NCBI RefSeq assembly: GCF_004087915.1
Contig: NZ_CP035108.1
Coordinates: 1,860,001-1,924,000, forward strand
Source of the DNA: Geovibrio thiophilus
GTDB lineage: Bacteria > Chrysiogenota > Deferribacteres > Deferribacterales > Geovibrionaceae
Direction of reading: 5' to 3'
Length of the DNA stretch: 64,000 nt
Each line of letters starts with the position of its first letter. Positions within the stretch are counted from its first letter, which is position 1. Positions 1-8,726 of this stretch are shown in pieces. The translations under genes were made by a program, and so were the position numbers. Below the pieces are notes generated by a model that worked only from the letters and a program-made list of their open reading frames with translations, made no database searches and was not told the origin of the DNA.

Positions 1-431
1 ATGAAAGGCAGTTCAAGCATCTTCGCTTTTGAGTCTGGAACTCGTAGCATTGCTTCTTCTTCACTCATACCAAACTTTTTAATACTGCGCCTGCGGAGAC
101 GTTCCGGGCTGCTTTTTGCCTGTACCCTGCTTACTATGCAGTAGGCAGCATTATCAGGAACCTGACGAATGCGCCCTATTTCCGCATAATCAGCAGTCCT
201 TTCTATCGCCGGATGCAAAACGACGCTCTCCAGCGCTTCTTTTTCCCCATGAACTCTCAGAACTTTGCCAAGGTTTTTCTGTCCGTTCTTTACATCGGGA
301 AAGCTTATGCCCACATCCCCTCTTACCTGTTCAGCGAGAACAAGATGCAGCTTTTCAAAGAGCATATTGAGTATAACCTGCGGGGTGATCTCAGGGTTTT
401 CCCTCACGCGCAAGTCTGCATAAAAGCGCAT
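1..431 (-). CDS. cas6f: Cas6f (Csy4) crRNA endonuclease, 3' end outside window
   Basis: This gene makes the type I-F endoribonuclease that cuts pre-crRNA at the base of the repeat hairpin and stays bound to the crRNA 3' stem in the Cascade complex. The first 143 codons are visible; the family is usually about 187 aa, so some 45 residues lie beyond the edge. Seen: a His at residue 29 in LFEKLH, at the position of the catalytic His29 of Pseudomonas Csy4, and an Arg-rich helix near residues 104-118 (QAKSSPERLRRR) that matches the family's RNA-binding helix. The ATG at 429-431 begins 3 bases after the csy3 stop, so the two are translationally coupled. The active-site residues of the C-terminal part cannot be checked here. 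Confidence 0.93.
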   Translation of the reverse strand, partial: MRFYADLRVRENPEITPQVILNMLFEKLHLVLAEQVRGDVGISFPDVKNGQKNLGKVLRVHGEKEALESVVLHPAIERTADYAEIGRIRQVPDNAAYCIVSRVQAKSSPERLRRRSIKKFGMSEEEAMLRVPDSKAKMLELPF

Positions 432-434
432 AGG

Positions 435-1466
435 CTACTCCTTCTCCGCATCGCCGAATACGCCGCCACGGATGAACACAGCCATAACAAAATGCTGGTT
501 TTCAGGAGACGGTTTTTTATCCTTAAGAATCCACCCGTCCAAAAGATTATAGAAGTCTGTCTTATCAACAGGCTGGCGATATGCGCAGCCCTGAGACGTT
601 ACTGAGCCGTAGGGCTCCACGGCAATTGGAAATTCAGGGAAATCCGCATACCACGTATCAATTGTTCTTAAAGCGTTGCCCACCTTCTGAGAGTGCATTC
701 CCGCCACTCCGTCAACACTGTAAAGAGTCCTGCTCTTTTTACCTTTTGCATTGGATTTCTCAAGAATAAGCTCCTGTGAAGGGAAAACCTCCTGCCCGTC
801 CCCTATGCGTGCATAAGCCACCACATCGAGCAGAACATAACCTTTCCCGCTGAGTCCATCAGTAATAATCGAACCGAGTTTAGCGGTTTCAGAATCCCCT
901 GAAAAATCATCCAAACGATAGTTAAGAGCATCGAAAGTTAACTTTGCTGCTGAGTTTCCGTTTACCATATGGCTTACTATAACCTCAACCTTTTCAGCAC
1001 CAATCCTGTTTCTCCATAGGAAACGACCATTTGCTATGTTAATAGCATATCTCTCAGCAAGTGCTTTAAATCCAAACTCCTGCACATAACCATCAACGGT
1101 TTCCATCAGTTTCTGTTTATAATCAGGTTTGTTGCATGCAGAAGGAGTGCCCACGCCGCCAATAACCCGAAGAGTGAAACGTACTTTAAGCGTATCTGCA
1201 TCCGCAGGAAGCGTAACTACATCCACAGTCTGAAGGTTTGGGTTATCCACCATGGAATTAACCTTGTCCGCATTGTCTCCAGTTTTGGTACCGAGCCTGT
1301 TGGATATAGTTCCTCTTACTGATTTTGTTTTCACATCAAGAGCTTTCCACATGCCGCCATTTTTTATATTGTCCCATTTACCTGCATAAAAAAGAGCATC
1401 CGAAACATCAAGTTTACGCTCAAATGCCAGAACTGAAGCTGTCTCAAGTTTTTTTTCTTTTGCCAT
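435..1466 (-). CDS. csy3: Cas7f (Csy3), type I-F Cascade backbone subunit
   Basis: Csy3 polymerises along the crRNA spacer (six copies in the known I-F complex) and holds it for target pairing. The product is 343 aa, almost the same as the 342-aa Pseudomonas protein. The N-terminus contains ASVLAFERKLDVSDALFYAG, typical of the family. I start it at the ATG at 1464-1466, which has GGAGA a few bases upstream; a longer in-frame reading to 1544 would overlap csy2 without a ribosome site. It lies between csy2 and cas6f in the canonical I-F order. No disruption is seen, so the complex should be functional if expressed. Confidence 0.95.
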   Translation of the reverse strand: MAKEKKLETASVLAFERKLDVSDALFYAGKWDNIKNGGMWKALDVKTKSVRGTISNRLGTKTGDNADKVNSMVDNPNLQTVDVVTLPADADTLKVRFTLRVIGGVGTPSACNKPDYKQKLMETVDGYVQEFGFKALAERYAINIANGRFLWRNRIGAEKVEVIVSHMVNGNSAAKLTFDALNYRLDDFSGDSETAKLGSIITDGLSGKGYVLLDVVAYARIGDGQEVFPSQELILEKSNAKGKKSRTLYSVDGVAGMHSQKVGNALRTIDTWYADFPEFPIAVEPYGSVTSQGCAYRQPVDKTDFYNLLDGWILKDKKPSPENQHFVMAVFIRGGVFGDAEKE

Positions 1467-1483
1467 CTTATCATCTCCTATAA

Positions 1484-2401
1484 TTATATTTTTTTGTGAC
1501 CGCAGAGGTATAAACCTTTTTCCGGCTCTGCTTTGTGAAACCATATGAAGTCAGATGCTTTTCCCAGTTTGAGCGGATTAAGCCACTCACCCAGAGAATA
1601 CGCCGCTTCAACAAAACGGAAGGGTACAGAAGCGTCCCTCACGTTTTTTACTTCCCCTGCCGGATAAAGCGGGGATATAGCGGAAAAACCCACAGGAATG
1701 GGAACAAGCCAGCCTTTCTTACTCACATGTTCCCAAGTGACTTTCCCCTCTTCATCCTGCTCCGGCTTATAAGTTACTCCTGCAAAGTGAAGCAGAGCAT
1801 CAAGTGAGTTAACTTCCGAATCTGTTTTACGCATTTTATTAAGCTGCTCAGACAGATTATCGCTTCTGTCCACCAGAACAAAGCCCGGCAGAAGTTTACG
1901 ACGAATCTCTGAGAATTTAACTGCATCATCTTCCGCTATGCCAGAATGTTCATAGAGTCCGGGCTTGTTCTTCACGGCATCAATAAAAATACTGCCTCCG
2001 GCAAGCCGCATTGAGCCTATTTTTTCCAAAACTTCTGCAAGAAAAGCTTCTTTATCCTCAATACTCCCGTATACGGCTGTAACTATGCTCACAGTGATGT
2101 GGGCACGTCCTTCCTCAATTATGCCGGAGGGCTTTGTAACATCCCTGTCGTAAAGCGGAGCACGGTAAAGACGAAAAATATTCGTATAACCTGACTTATG
2201 CACCTGAGGTTCAAATTTATGGCTGGAGATCCCTGCTCCGTCCAGCTTTATTCCGTTTTCCAAGCTTCGGCTGAGGGCATGTATGAACCCTGTAAAAGCA
2301 AAAACAGCAGGAAATCCCCATGTCAACGGGCCTGAAACGCAGTTGACATTCTGCACCTTCAGCCGGGGGATCAGCATTAAGTAATCCGGTTTACTGTTCA
2401 T
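1484..2401 (-). CDS. csy2: Cas5f (Csy2), type I-F Cascade subunit
   Basis: Csy2 pairs with Csy1 at the crRNA 5' handle and helps recognise the PAM. The product is 305 aa, the usual length. The first residues, YLMLIPRLKVQNVNCVSGPL, match the RAMP-type start of the Csy2 family, followed by a WGFPA motif. The start is ambiguous between GTG at 2404 and ATG at 2401; GGAGGGGGA just upstream favours the ATG. It overlaps the 3' end of csy1 by 11 bp, so translation is coupled. Confidence 0.94.
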   Translation of the reverse strand: MNSKPDYLMLIPRLKVQNVNCVSGPLTWGFPAVFAFTGFIHALSRSLENGIKLDGAGISSHKFEPQVHKSGYTNIFRLYRAPLYDRDVTKPSGIIEEGRAHITVSIVTAVYGSIEDKEAFLAEVLEKIGSMRLAGGSIFIDAVKNKPGLYEHSGIAEDDAVKFSEIRRKLLPGFVLVDRSDNLSEQLNKMRKTDSEVNSLDALLHFAGVTYKPEQDEEGKVTWEHVSKKGWLVPIPVGFSAISPLYPAGEVKNVRDASVPFRFVEAAYSLGEWLNPLKLGKASDFIWFHKAEPEKGLYLCGHKKI

Positions 2402-3725
2402 CACGATTCCCCCTCCTCACATCATCAAGAACGTATTCTGCTATTTCGCTCCACACATCCGGATCAGTAATTACGGCATCCTTGTTTTTATCCCTGATCT
2501 GCTTAGTCAGCCAGCGGGCAAAGCGTTTTGCCACTTCACCGCACCATTTGCCGCTGATATAAGCTTCTCTGCTCCCCTCAGCGTCTGAAAAAGGATCAAG
2601 CCAAAGCTTCTCATAATAATTCAGGCGGCATTCGGGGTTCTTGCTCCATCCGGCAGGCAGTTCCAGCATTTCATAGGATAAATCAGCAAGTTCATATGAC
2701 ATAGCCTTCACAAGGTTCTTAACACCTTCGCGGATATGGAAATTGTCGTAATTACTTTTTGCAAGCTCATGGATCTCATTCAGAAGCTCTTTAACAAATG
2801 TGCGGTAGGTAAACCTGCCATGGAATACTGATTCACTGTTAACAGGGGTTAGGGATTTACTTCTCCAGTTAGGCGGTACAGAAGCAAAGAGAACACCTGC
2901 CCCATTTCTACCACTATCGCTTCGCAGGCTATTTAGAAAACTGATATTAAGCGCCCTGACTCCACTATAATAATACATATACAAAAGCGCAGGAAAAGTT
3001 TTATAACCTGTTTCGTTAACGTCATTATTTTTATGAGCTTTTCTGGCTGCCACAGCAGTATCTGAAAAACGCTCATCCTTCACAATCTCATGTATCTCGT
3101 GCACAAGAGAAGTGGGGAAGACTGGGCTGATAAGATGATAACTACCATCACCCAAAGGAAAATAAACCTGCTTCATCAGTGTATGTGATGCAGGAGCTTT
3201 AGCTTTAAACATAGCATAAAAAGCATCAATCCATTCATAAGCTTCGTCAATATTGTCGCTCATAGCACCCGCAAGCACCGAAGACCTGCGTGATACCATG
3301 TTCAGAAGCTTCTCACCGTTGTGCTCTTTATTCAAAAAAGTAAAAACATCGTTAACCGCTGCATTTCCAGTTCCATCAACGTAAGCAACTTTTGTACAAG
3401 ATGAGTTAACAAGGTTATTACAATCGGTTTTATCAGATTTAAAATAGATTGGTGATGCTTCTGCCATAGGGTGGGTAAATTTAGGAATGTGAGTGGCAAG
3501 TTTAATCTGCTGCGAACGTTTCGCAGCATCCCGCAGCCACTCCTCCCTTCTGTAGTTAATAATGAGAGAATGGATTTTTTCTTCAATCGCATCTCTCTCA
3601 AGCTGAGTCGAAGTTTTATCCAGCTTTTTCTTCTGTTCCTCAATCTTCGGCTTCAGCCTTTCCTGAATGAACTTCTCAATAAGTTCTCTCAGGAGTTTTG
3701 CCTGAAAATGGTCAGAGTCATTCAT
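2391..3725 (-). CDS. csy1: Cas8f (Csy1), type I-F Cascade large subunit
   Basis: Csy1 is the large subunit that, with Csy2, binds the 5' handle of the crRNA, reads the CC PAM and recruits Cas2-3. The product is 444 aa (Pseudomonas Csy1 is about 434). The N-terminal 100 residues are charged and helical (IEKFIQERLKPKIEEQKKKL). I chose the ATG at 3723-3725 because GGAGGTG lies 8 bases upstream; a reading six codons longer would cover that ribosome site. About 58 bp separate it from the end of cas2-3, so it belongs to the same transcript. Confidence 0.93.
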   Translation of the reverse strand: MNDSDHFQAKLLRELIEKFIQERLKPKIEEQKKKLDKTSTQLERDAIEEKIHSLIINYRREEWLRDAAKRSQQIKLATHIPKFTHPMAEASPIYFKSDKTDCNNLVNSSCTKVAYVDGTGNAAVNDVFTFLNKEHNGEKLLNMVSRRSSVLAGAMSDNIDEAYEWIDAFYAMFKAKAPASHTLMKQVYFPLGDGSYHLISPVFPTSLVHEIHEIVKDERFSDTAVAARKAHKNNDVNETGYKTFPALLYMYYYSGVRALNISFLNSLRSDSGRNGAGVLFASVPPNWRSKSLTPVNSESVFHGRFTYRTFVKELLNEIHELAKSNYDNFHIREGVKNLVKAMSYELADLSYEMLELPAGWSKNPECRLNYYEKLWLDPFSDAEGSREAYISGKWCGEVAKRFARWLTKQIRDKNKDAVITDPDVWSEIAEYVLDDVRRGNRDEQ

Positions 3726-3783
3726 ACTTTTGCACCTCCGCAAAATTAATTGAAATTATTCATTTTAGACATTAGCTATTTCT

Positions 3784-6700
3784 TCATTCCTCCTTGAATA
3801 TCCCCAGATATTCATTATAGCTGTATGAATCCAAATCTTTATCACGCATTGTCAGTGAGAATGTCCCGAAACGTACAGAGCATTCCTCTTCGCTCATTCC
3901 TTTAACTTCCGCAAGCTCCTCTATCAGTTCTTCATAATCAAGGGGTATAAAGAAGTCCGCATCAGGTTTACCAACCCACTTGAAGAGTTCGCCATCAACC
4001 ACTAGCTTACCTTCCTCCAGTCTGTGCATTATCACCGTATTGCTATTATAGACAGGCACGTACTCAATGCTTTTTCCATCCTCTTTTCTGAACGGCTTTT
4101 TGTACTGCATGTAGGCAGAAAGATACGCATCCGTATTCCAGAAACGAGCTGTTGTAAAAACTTCCCTGTTTGTTTCATCAGTAAGAACACGCCTCAAACA
4201 ATAATGCTCAAAGTCAGACAGGTTATCTTTGTGGTTTGCTGCTGTCTTTTCCATAATTCTCGGCAGAGCGTTCACTGTTTCAATCTGTTCTGCCCTAATT
4301 AGTTCCGTCATGGTCTGCTTTGACATGCAGGATGAACCTTTCTCGAACCCCGGTCTGCTGTATGGAGCTCCCCGTCCTTTCATCGCATTTATGTTTTTAT
4401 CAAGCACATAGATATTTACCTTGTCCCACTCTCCGTCCCTGTGTCTGCGGACGCGTCCGGCTATCTGTATGACAGAACGCATTGAGGAAGGCTCTATAAC
4501 CGCCCAGTCATAGTCGTGATCCCTGCCAACCTCCGCCACCGGAGAAGCAAAAACAATAAATATGTGGTGCTTTTTATCTGGATATTTGCGAACAGAATTG
4601 CGGAACACCGGATTTGAAGCGATGTCTTTCCCCTTTCCGCGTTTAAGCAGAGAATCCAGATTTTTTTCTATCTCCGAACGAAGAACCATCGGAAAGCGGG
4701 AGTGGTAGCAGCATATATGCACCGCATAGTCATCCCCTGTGTCCTGATCCGCAAAAGCCTTCACAAGCCCGACAAGGTTATTGATATTTGCTATGCGCAC
4801 AAGCCCGAAACTTGATTCTGCGCCGCTTTTTTCATCCTTAAAGCTGTTATGCCCGTGTAGCTCCTTAGCTGCGTTTATTATTATTTCGATCAACTCTCTG
4901 TGGCTGTATACGCCATCCACAACAGGAATAATCGCAGCCCGTCTTCGCACTTCCGATTTGGTCAGTTTCTCCGCTCTTTTTGATGCAAATTCAGAATGCA
5001 GACCTGCAAAAACTCCCCCGGAAACATCTGTTTCGGCATGAGAAGTGAACTCATCAAACCAGCCGCAGACAATATTCCGGCTGTGCTCCTGCCCTCTGTT
5101 TTTATTATGTGCCTCCCTGCCTGCCGCATACGCCTTGAAAAGCCCTTCAGCTATTGCCGGAGCCACGGTTGCGGAAGAAAGAAGAACCCTGCTCCCCAGA
5201 AGTCCGGCAAAGTAAACCAGACGGGTACAGGCATACAAATCATCAATATCATAGTCGTCAGGTTCATCCAAAACCAGATCTCCGGTCATAAGTCTCAGCA
5301 TGGGAGCAAGCTGCCTCCCTCCTGCTGTTCCTTCCGAGACCGGCATAATATGATCTATTGTGCAGGTCAGAACCGGAGCATTCACAAGCTTGTCTGCACC
5401 TCTTGTTCTTTTAAGCCAGTCGCCGATCGGGGAATCGTCAATATTGCCTTCGTATTGGATATAAGAATTTTCAGGAAGCAGCTCTTCTGATGATTCTCCG
5501 TATGTTGTATTTTCTTCTTTATTAAGCTCATGAAGTTCCTTCATCGCCATTCCGCCCACAAGCACTGCCAATGTCGAATAATCAAAACCAAGCATATCTG
5601 CATATTCATTACCTGTTTGTAAAGTGAGCGTACGCAGCCCCAGAGCAATGGTCATACGGGCTCCGGTATCGCCGTTCGCAAGCGCATACATTATTCTGGC
5701 ATTGGCAATCGTTTTGCCGCATCCGGTTGATGCCATGTTTATACCGAAGAAGCCGCCTTGCTCTGTAGCCTCACGAACGGAAGAGGCAGTATCATACGCC
5801 TTGTCCTGCCATCTGAATTTGCTTAGTGCGCTCCTTTCTCTGAGGCGTTTATGAAACCCCAGAACAGGCAACGATTTCCGCAAACCCGGCAGACCGTGCA
5901 TAATTTGTCCGCAAAATTTGTGCACTCCCAGAAGGTGCTCATCTAACTTCTGGTTTTTAGTTTTAGCGCCTCTATCGGCATTGGCTGTATTGGCGTAAAG
6001 CGGGAAATCAGGATCGCCGTTTACTCTATCCAGACTGCTTTTTAAGGATGAATAAATATGATCCCCAAGCATCAGCACCATACGGGAAATATTTATAATG
6101 TAAGGATCATAAAGCTCTGTAGTGAAGATATTCTGATGCTGTAAAGTACGCTTTGCTGCCTTTGCGGCAGCCTTTCTCCATTTTTCGCTATCCGCAGGGG
6201 TTCCCATAGGGAATTTAAAATAGCCATCAATCGCATCTTCATCAGTAATACTTGAGCGGCACCATTCGGCGTTTATGGCCTCCGGAAGATTATCAATTTC
6301 ATTAGGCTCATCGTTATACGGCATTCTGTGATGGGAAACTATCAGCCAGCACACGGCAGAAGCAACAGGCGGCAAACCGGAAAACGGCTTTGCCGTGTTT
6401 TTAGGTTTAATAACAGAGGATGGAAAACTTATATCCCCATCTGCCAGTCTGTTCAGCCAGCCCGTGTCATCATCTGAACCGATAAACTGCTTTATAAGCA
6501 GCACTGAGAGCCATTCATGACGGATTAAGCTCTTTTGAGGTTTTGTATTTTCCAGACTTTTCTGGAAGCTTTCGCAGCTTTTACCTAAATCATGAAGAAG
6601 AGCGGCGAGAGAAACCAGAAGCTTGATGATTTCACCTGTCTGCCAGTCATTTTCAGAGTCCGAACGGAGGATTTTTCTTTCTGTTCTGTTGGTGGGAACC

Positions 6701-6960
6701 GCACCGCCGGAATTGAAGGATGAGGCATTGCCAACGATCCACATCAATTCCGTTCTGTTTTTCCCACGTACCCAGTGGCAAGCTACGGCTGTGTTTTTTC
6801 TGGCTGTTTTGCGCAGAAGCGTCCGCACAGTTACCAGTCCGGCATGAGTAATGGATGTCTGCCATGTGCGGTCTCCAATACGCTCGGCAAACTGGTCCAA
6901 AACCCTGCGTGTTTCTTTCAGGGCGTTTTTATGGCATTGGGAAACAAAAATAACATTCAT
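3784..6960 (-). CDS. cas3: Cas2-3 fusion, type I-F adaptation and target-degrading nuclease-helicase
   Basis: This 1058-aa protein carries both the adaptation role of Cas2 and the interference role of Cas3. Residues 1 to about 95 form the Cas2-like part. The HD nuclease motif HDLGK is at 123-127. The helicase follows, with Walker A ASTGCGKT near 410-417, the DEPD box near 565-568, SSAT near 595-598 and a QIAGRVRRHR motif VI further on. All catalytic motifs look intact. The Cas2-3 fusion is diagnostic of subtype I-F. Its ATG overlaps the cas1 stop (ATGA), so translation is coupled. The C-terminal residues are unremarkable. Confidence 0.96.
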   Translation of the reverse strand: MNVIFVSQCHKNALKETRRVLDQFAERIGDRTWQTSITHAGLVTVRTLLRKTARKNTAVACHWVRGKNRTELMWIVGNASSFNSGGAVPTNRTERKILRSDSENDWQTGEIIKLLVSLAALLHDLGKSCESFQKSLENTKPQKSLIRHEWLSVLLIKQFIGSDDDTGWLNRLADGDISFPSSVIKPKNTAKPFSGLPPVASAVCWLIVSHHRMPYNDEPNEIDNLPEAINAEWCRSSITDEDAIDGYFKFPMGTPADSEKWRKAAAKAAKRTLQHQNIFTTELYDPYIINISRMVLMLGDHIYSSLKSSLDRVNGDPDFPLYANTANADRGAKTKNQKLDEHLLGVHKFCGQIMHGLPGLRKSLPVLGFHKRLRERSALSKFRWQDKAYDTASSVREATEQGGFFGINMASTGCGKTIANARIMYALANGDTGARMTIALGLRTLTLQTGNEYADMLGFDYSTLAVLVGGMAMKELHELNKEENTTYGESSEELLPENSYIQYEGNIDDSPIGDWLKRTRGADKLVNAPVLTCTIDHIMPVSEGTAGGRQLAPMLRLMTGDLVLDEPDDYDIDDLYACTRLVYFAGLLGSRVLLSSATVAPAIAEGLFKAYAAGREAHNKNRGQEHSRNIVCGWFDEFTSHAETDVSGGVFAGLHSEFASKRAEKLTKSEVRRRAAIIPVVDGVYSHRELIEIIINAAKELHGHNSFKDEKSGAESSFGLVRIANINNLVGLVKAFADQDTGDDYAVHICCYHSRFPMVLRSEIEKNLDSLLKRGKGKDIASNPVFRNSVRKYPDKKHHIFIVFASPVAEVGRDHDYDWAVIEPSSMRSVIQIAGRVRRHRDGEWDKVNIYVLDKNINAMKGRGAPYSRPGFEKGSSCMSKQTMTELIRAEQIETVNALPRIMEKTAANHKDNLSDFEHYCLRRVLTDETNREVFTTARFWNTDAYLSAYMQYKKPFRKEDGKSIEYVPVYNSNTVIMHRLEEGKLVVDGELFKWVGKPDADFFIPLDYEELIEELAEVKGMSEEECSVRFGTFSLTMRDKDLDSYSYNEYLGIFKEE

Positions 6961-7934
6961 CGGCAGCGACTCTTCATCTCAGACGCAACCTCTTTTACAG
7001 TATCTATCATAAAATCGAGACATTCATTCTGAACAAGAGAATCTATACATCCCTGACGAAACATACGCTCATCGTCACCGTCACGAGCTGAAATAAACGC
7101 AAGAGGAAGGATAACGGAATCCTTGATAAGATCAGCTATATCAAAAACCAACCCGCCACGTCTTGTTTTTCCATGCAGAACGGCGAACCCGTGCGGCAGT
7201 CCCAACACCCACGCAACCGTAGCCCCCAGACCATAGGCAAGGTAATTGCCGTGATCAAGGAATCTGTTTGCCATATCTGTTCCGCTGCCTCGTTTTGCTC
7301 TGGTAAAATCTTCATAACCGGATGCTTCGGCGGCAAGCTTATAAAGCAGTTTTGTGAGCTTCGCCTCTGAAGAAAGAAGATCTTCCGTGCTTTTTGCTTC
7401 CTTTATTTCAGCAGAAACCTTCCCCAGAGCCTTTTTCAACATGTTTTCATTAATCTCAAATCTCTTGTCTTCAAAAAACCTGCTGTTAAGCCATTTTTTA
7501 CCTATCATCTCTATGCGTGCATGTTGAAACATTTTTGCAGCCTCAAGTCTCAGCACATCATCAAACCAAAACTTCGCCCACGCCTGTAAATATTCTGTGG
7601 GACGATACTCAGACTGGGGTGAAAACCACATAATGTCAGTATTCATTTCCATCGCACTGAAAAGAGGCGTTCCTCCACCGCCGCAAAAACCAACCATAAC
7701 CCCTGCTTTGGAAAGTTCACGTACCGCCGCCTGAGTCAGCGATGTGCCGGAACCAAGAAGGAGCACTGTTGTATTGGCAATGGGGATATTGTAGTAATTT
7801 GACTCCTTCCCTTTTTCCACAACGTATTCGACACGCCCGCCATTCACCAGCACACGGCAATGTTCGAGATAGTATAGATTTGCCCGCTTGGAATGCAGTA
7901 TGGTCTTCATATCGGATGGAGTAAATGAGTCCAC
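6957..7934 (-). CDS. cas1: Cas1, type I-F spacer integrase
   Basis: Cas1 integrates new spacers at the leader-proximal repeat together with the Cas2 part of Cas2-3. The product is 325 aa, as expected for subtype I-F. A Gly-rich loop, GFCGGGGTPLF, and the helical C-terminal lobe (RFLDHGNYLAYGLGA, then LPHGFAVLHGKTRRGG) are typical of the I-F Cas1 family. The start is GTG at 7932-7934 with GGGGAG five bases upstream. It is the first gene of the cas operon, 20-25 nt downstream of the predicted transcription start, and overlaps cas2-3 by 4 bp. Confidence 0.95.
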   Translation of the reverse strand: MDSFTPSDMKTILHSKRANLYYLEHCRVLVNGGRVEYVVEKGKESNYYNIPIANTTVLLLGSGTSLTQAAVRELSKAGVMVGFCGGGGTPLFSAMEMNTDIMWFSPQSEYRPTEYLQAWAKFWFDDVLRLEAAKMFQHARIEMIGKKWLNSRFFEDKRFEINENMLKKALGKVSAEIKEAKSTEDLLSSEAKLTKLLYKLAAEASGYEDFTRAKRGSGTDMANRFLDHGNYLAYGLGATVAWVLGLPHGFAVLHGKTRRGGLVFDIADLIKDSVILPLAFISARDGDDERMFRQGCIDSLVQNECLDFMIDTVKEVASEMKSRCR

Positions 7935-7952
7935 TGTTCTCCCCTTGTTTTT

Positions 7953-7968
7953 TTCAATAATTATAGCA
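7953..7968 (-). promoter_or_regulatory. cas operon promoter, extended -10
   Basis: On the minus strand TATAAT lies at 7965-7960 and is preceded by TGC, giving an extended -10 (TGnTATAAT), which does not need a strong -35. No good -35 is seen 16-18 bp upstream. The implied start near 7953 leaves about 20 nt of leader, with GGGGAG before the cas1 GTG. The degenerate CRISPR repeat ends only 31 bp upstream. Confidence 0.6.
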
Positions 7969-7996
7969 TAGATGCAAGAAAGTTTGCTTTTTGTTA

Positions 7997-8024
7997 TTCA
8001 TTATCTGTCTTTGAGGCAGTGAAC
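7997..8024 (-). repeat. Isolated degenerate CRISPR repeat upstream of cas1
   Basis: Read on the minus strand (same sense as the array), this 28-nt stretch matches the array repeat at 21 of 28 positions. The first ten bases (GTTCACTGCC) are identical. The hairpin is partly kept: CTGCC pairs with GACAG at four of five positions. The 3' handle region is the most altered. It sits alone, 700 bp from the array, between the cas promoter and vapB. I see no second degenerate repeat one spacer length away on either side. It may be an array relic or a crRNA-like regulatory RNA. Confidence 0.7.
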
Positions 8025-8026
8025 AA

Positions 8027-8046
8027 AATGTTTTTTCAAAAACATT
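8027..8046. repeat. Perfect 9-bp inverted repeat between cas1 and vapB
   Basis: Arms AATGTTTTT and AAAAACATT are separated by only 2 bp. It directly adjoins the degenerate repeat on its 5' side (minus strand). It could be an operator for vapBC or cas, or the weak terminator of a short RNA; the low GC content makes a strong terminator unlikely. Confidence 0.5.
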
Positions 8047-8057
8047 CCATAATCAGG

Positions 8058-8091
8058 TTGCATAATCCCGTATATCTTATATTGTATATAC
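8058..8091 (+). promoter_or_regulatory. Putative vapBC promoter with inverted repeat
   Basis: TTGCAT (8058-8063) and TATTGT (8080-8085) are spaced by 16 bp. Overlapping them, GTATAT (8070-8075) and ATATAC (8086-8091) form an inverted repeat with 10 bp between the arms. VapB-type antitoxins usually repress their own promoters through such palindromes, so this is the likely operator. Confidence 0.45.
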
Positions 8092-8103
8092 ATGAGGTGC
8101 GCC

Positions 8104-8331
8104 ATGAGCTATGCAAAGGTTTTTAAAAGCGGAAACAGTCAGGCTGTGCGGCTTCCAAAGGAATACAGTTTTGATGTTGACAAAGTTCGTATAAAGAAAA
8201 TAGGCAACATGATCATTCTGGTGTCAGAAGGCGATGTCTGGGAAAATTTCAGGCTCTCTCTTGATATGTTTGACGGCTCATTTATGAACGAGAGAAACCA
8301 GCCTGAGATTCAGGAAAGAGAGGTCTTTTAA
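8104..8331 (+). CDS. vapB: VapB-type antitoxin, AbrB/SpoVT fold
   Basis: The product is 75 aa from the ATG at 8104, which has GAGG six bases upstream; an ATG at 8092 would place that ribosome site inside the gene. The N-terminus AKVFKSGNSQAVRLPKEY is the swapped-hairpin AbrB DNA-binding motif seen in VapB antitoxins. The C-terminal part, acidic and Gln/Glu rich, is the usual toxin-binding tail. The stop overlaps the vapC start by one base (TAATG), so the pair is coupled. It probably represses its own promoter through the inverted repeat at 8070-8091. Confidence 0.9.
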   Translation: MSYAKVFKSGNSQAVRLPKEYSFDVDKVRIKKIGNMIILVSEGDVWENFRLSLDMFDGSFMNERNQPEIQEREVF

Positions 8332-8726
8332 TGTACATGCTGGATACGAACATCTGCATTTATATCATCAGACAGAAGCCTATGGAAATTGTTGATAAGT
8401 TTCAATCATTTCCTCTGGGTTCAATCGGCATTTCCGTTATAACCCTTGCTGAACTTGAATACGGTGTAAGTAAAAGCCAGAACATTCATAAAAACAGGGA
8501 CGCCCTAGCACTGTTTGTGGCGCCGCTTGAGATTTTGGATTTTGACAATGCAGCGGCGGCGGCTTATGGAGAAATACGAGCCGAACTTGAAAAAAATGGA
8601 AATGTCATAGGTTCAATGGATATGCTCATAGCCGCCCATGCAGTTTCAATTAATGCAACTTTGGTAACAAATAACACAAAGGAATTTGAGAGAATAAAAA
8701 AACTGAAACTCGAAAACTGGGTGTAG
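8331..8726 (+). CDS. vapC: VapC-type toxin, PIN-domain ribonuclease
   Basis: The 131-aa product is a complete PIN domain. Seen: the first acidic residue in MLDTNICIYI, a conserved Glu in TLAELEYG, and the late Asp in GSMDMLIAAHA with the downstream TNNTKEF element. VapC toxins cleave tRNA or rRNA when free of VapB. The stop codon (8724-8726) overlaps the trailer-end CRISPR repeat, so there is no space between the toxin gene and the array. The array is transcribed toward it, antisense to vapC. Confidence 0.92.
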   Translation: MYMLDTNICIYIIRQKPMEIVDKFQSFPLGSIGISVITLAELEYGVSKSQNIHKNRDALALFVAPLEILDFDNAAAAAYGEIRAELEKNGNVIGSMDMLIAAHAVSINATLVTNNTKEFERIKKLKLENWV

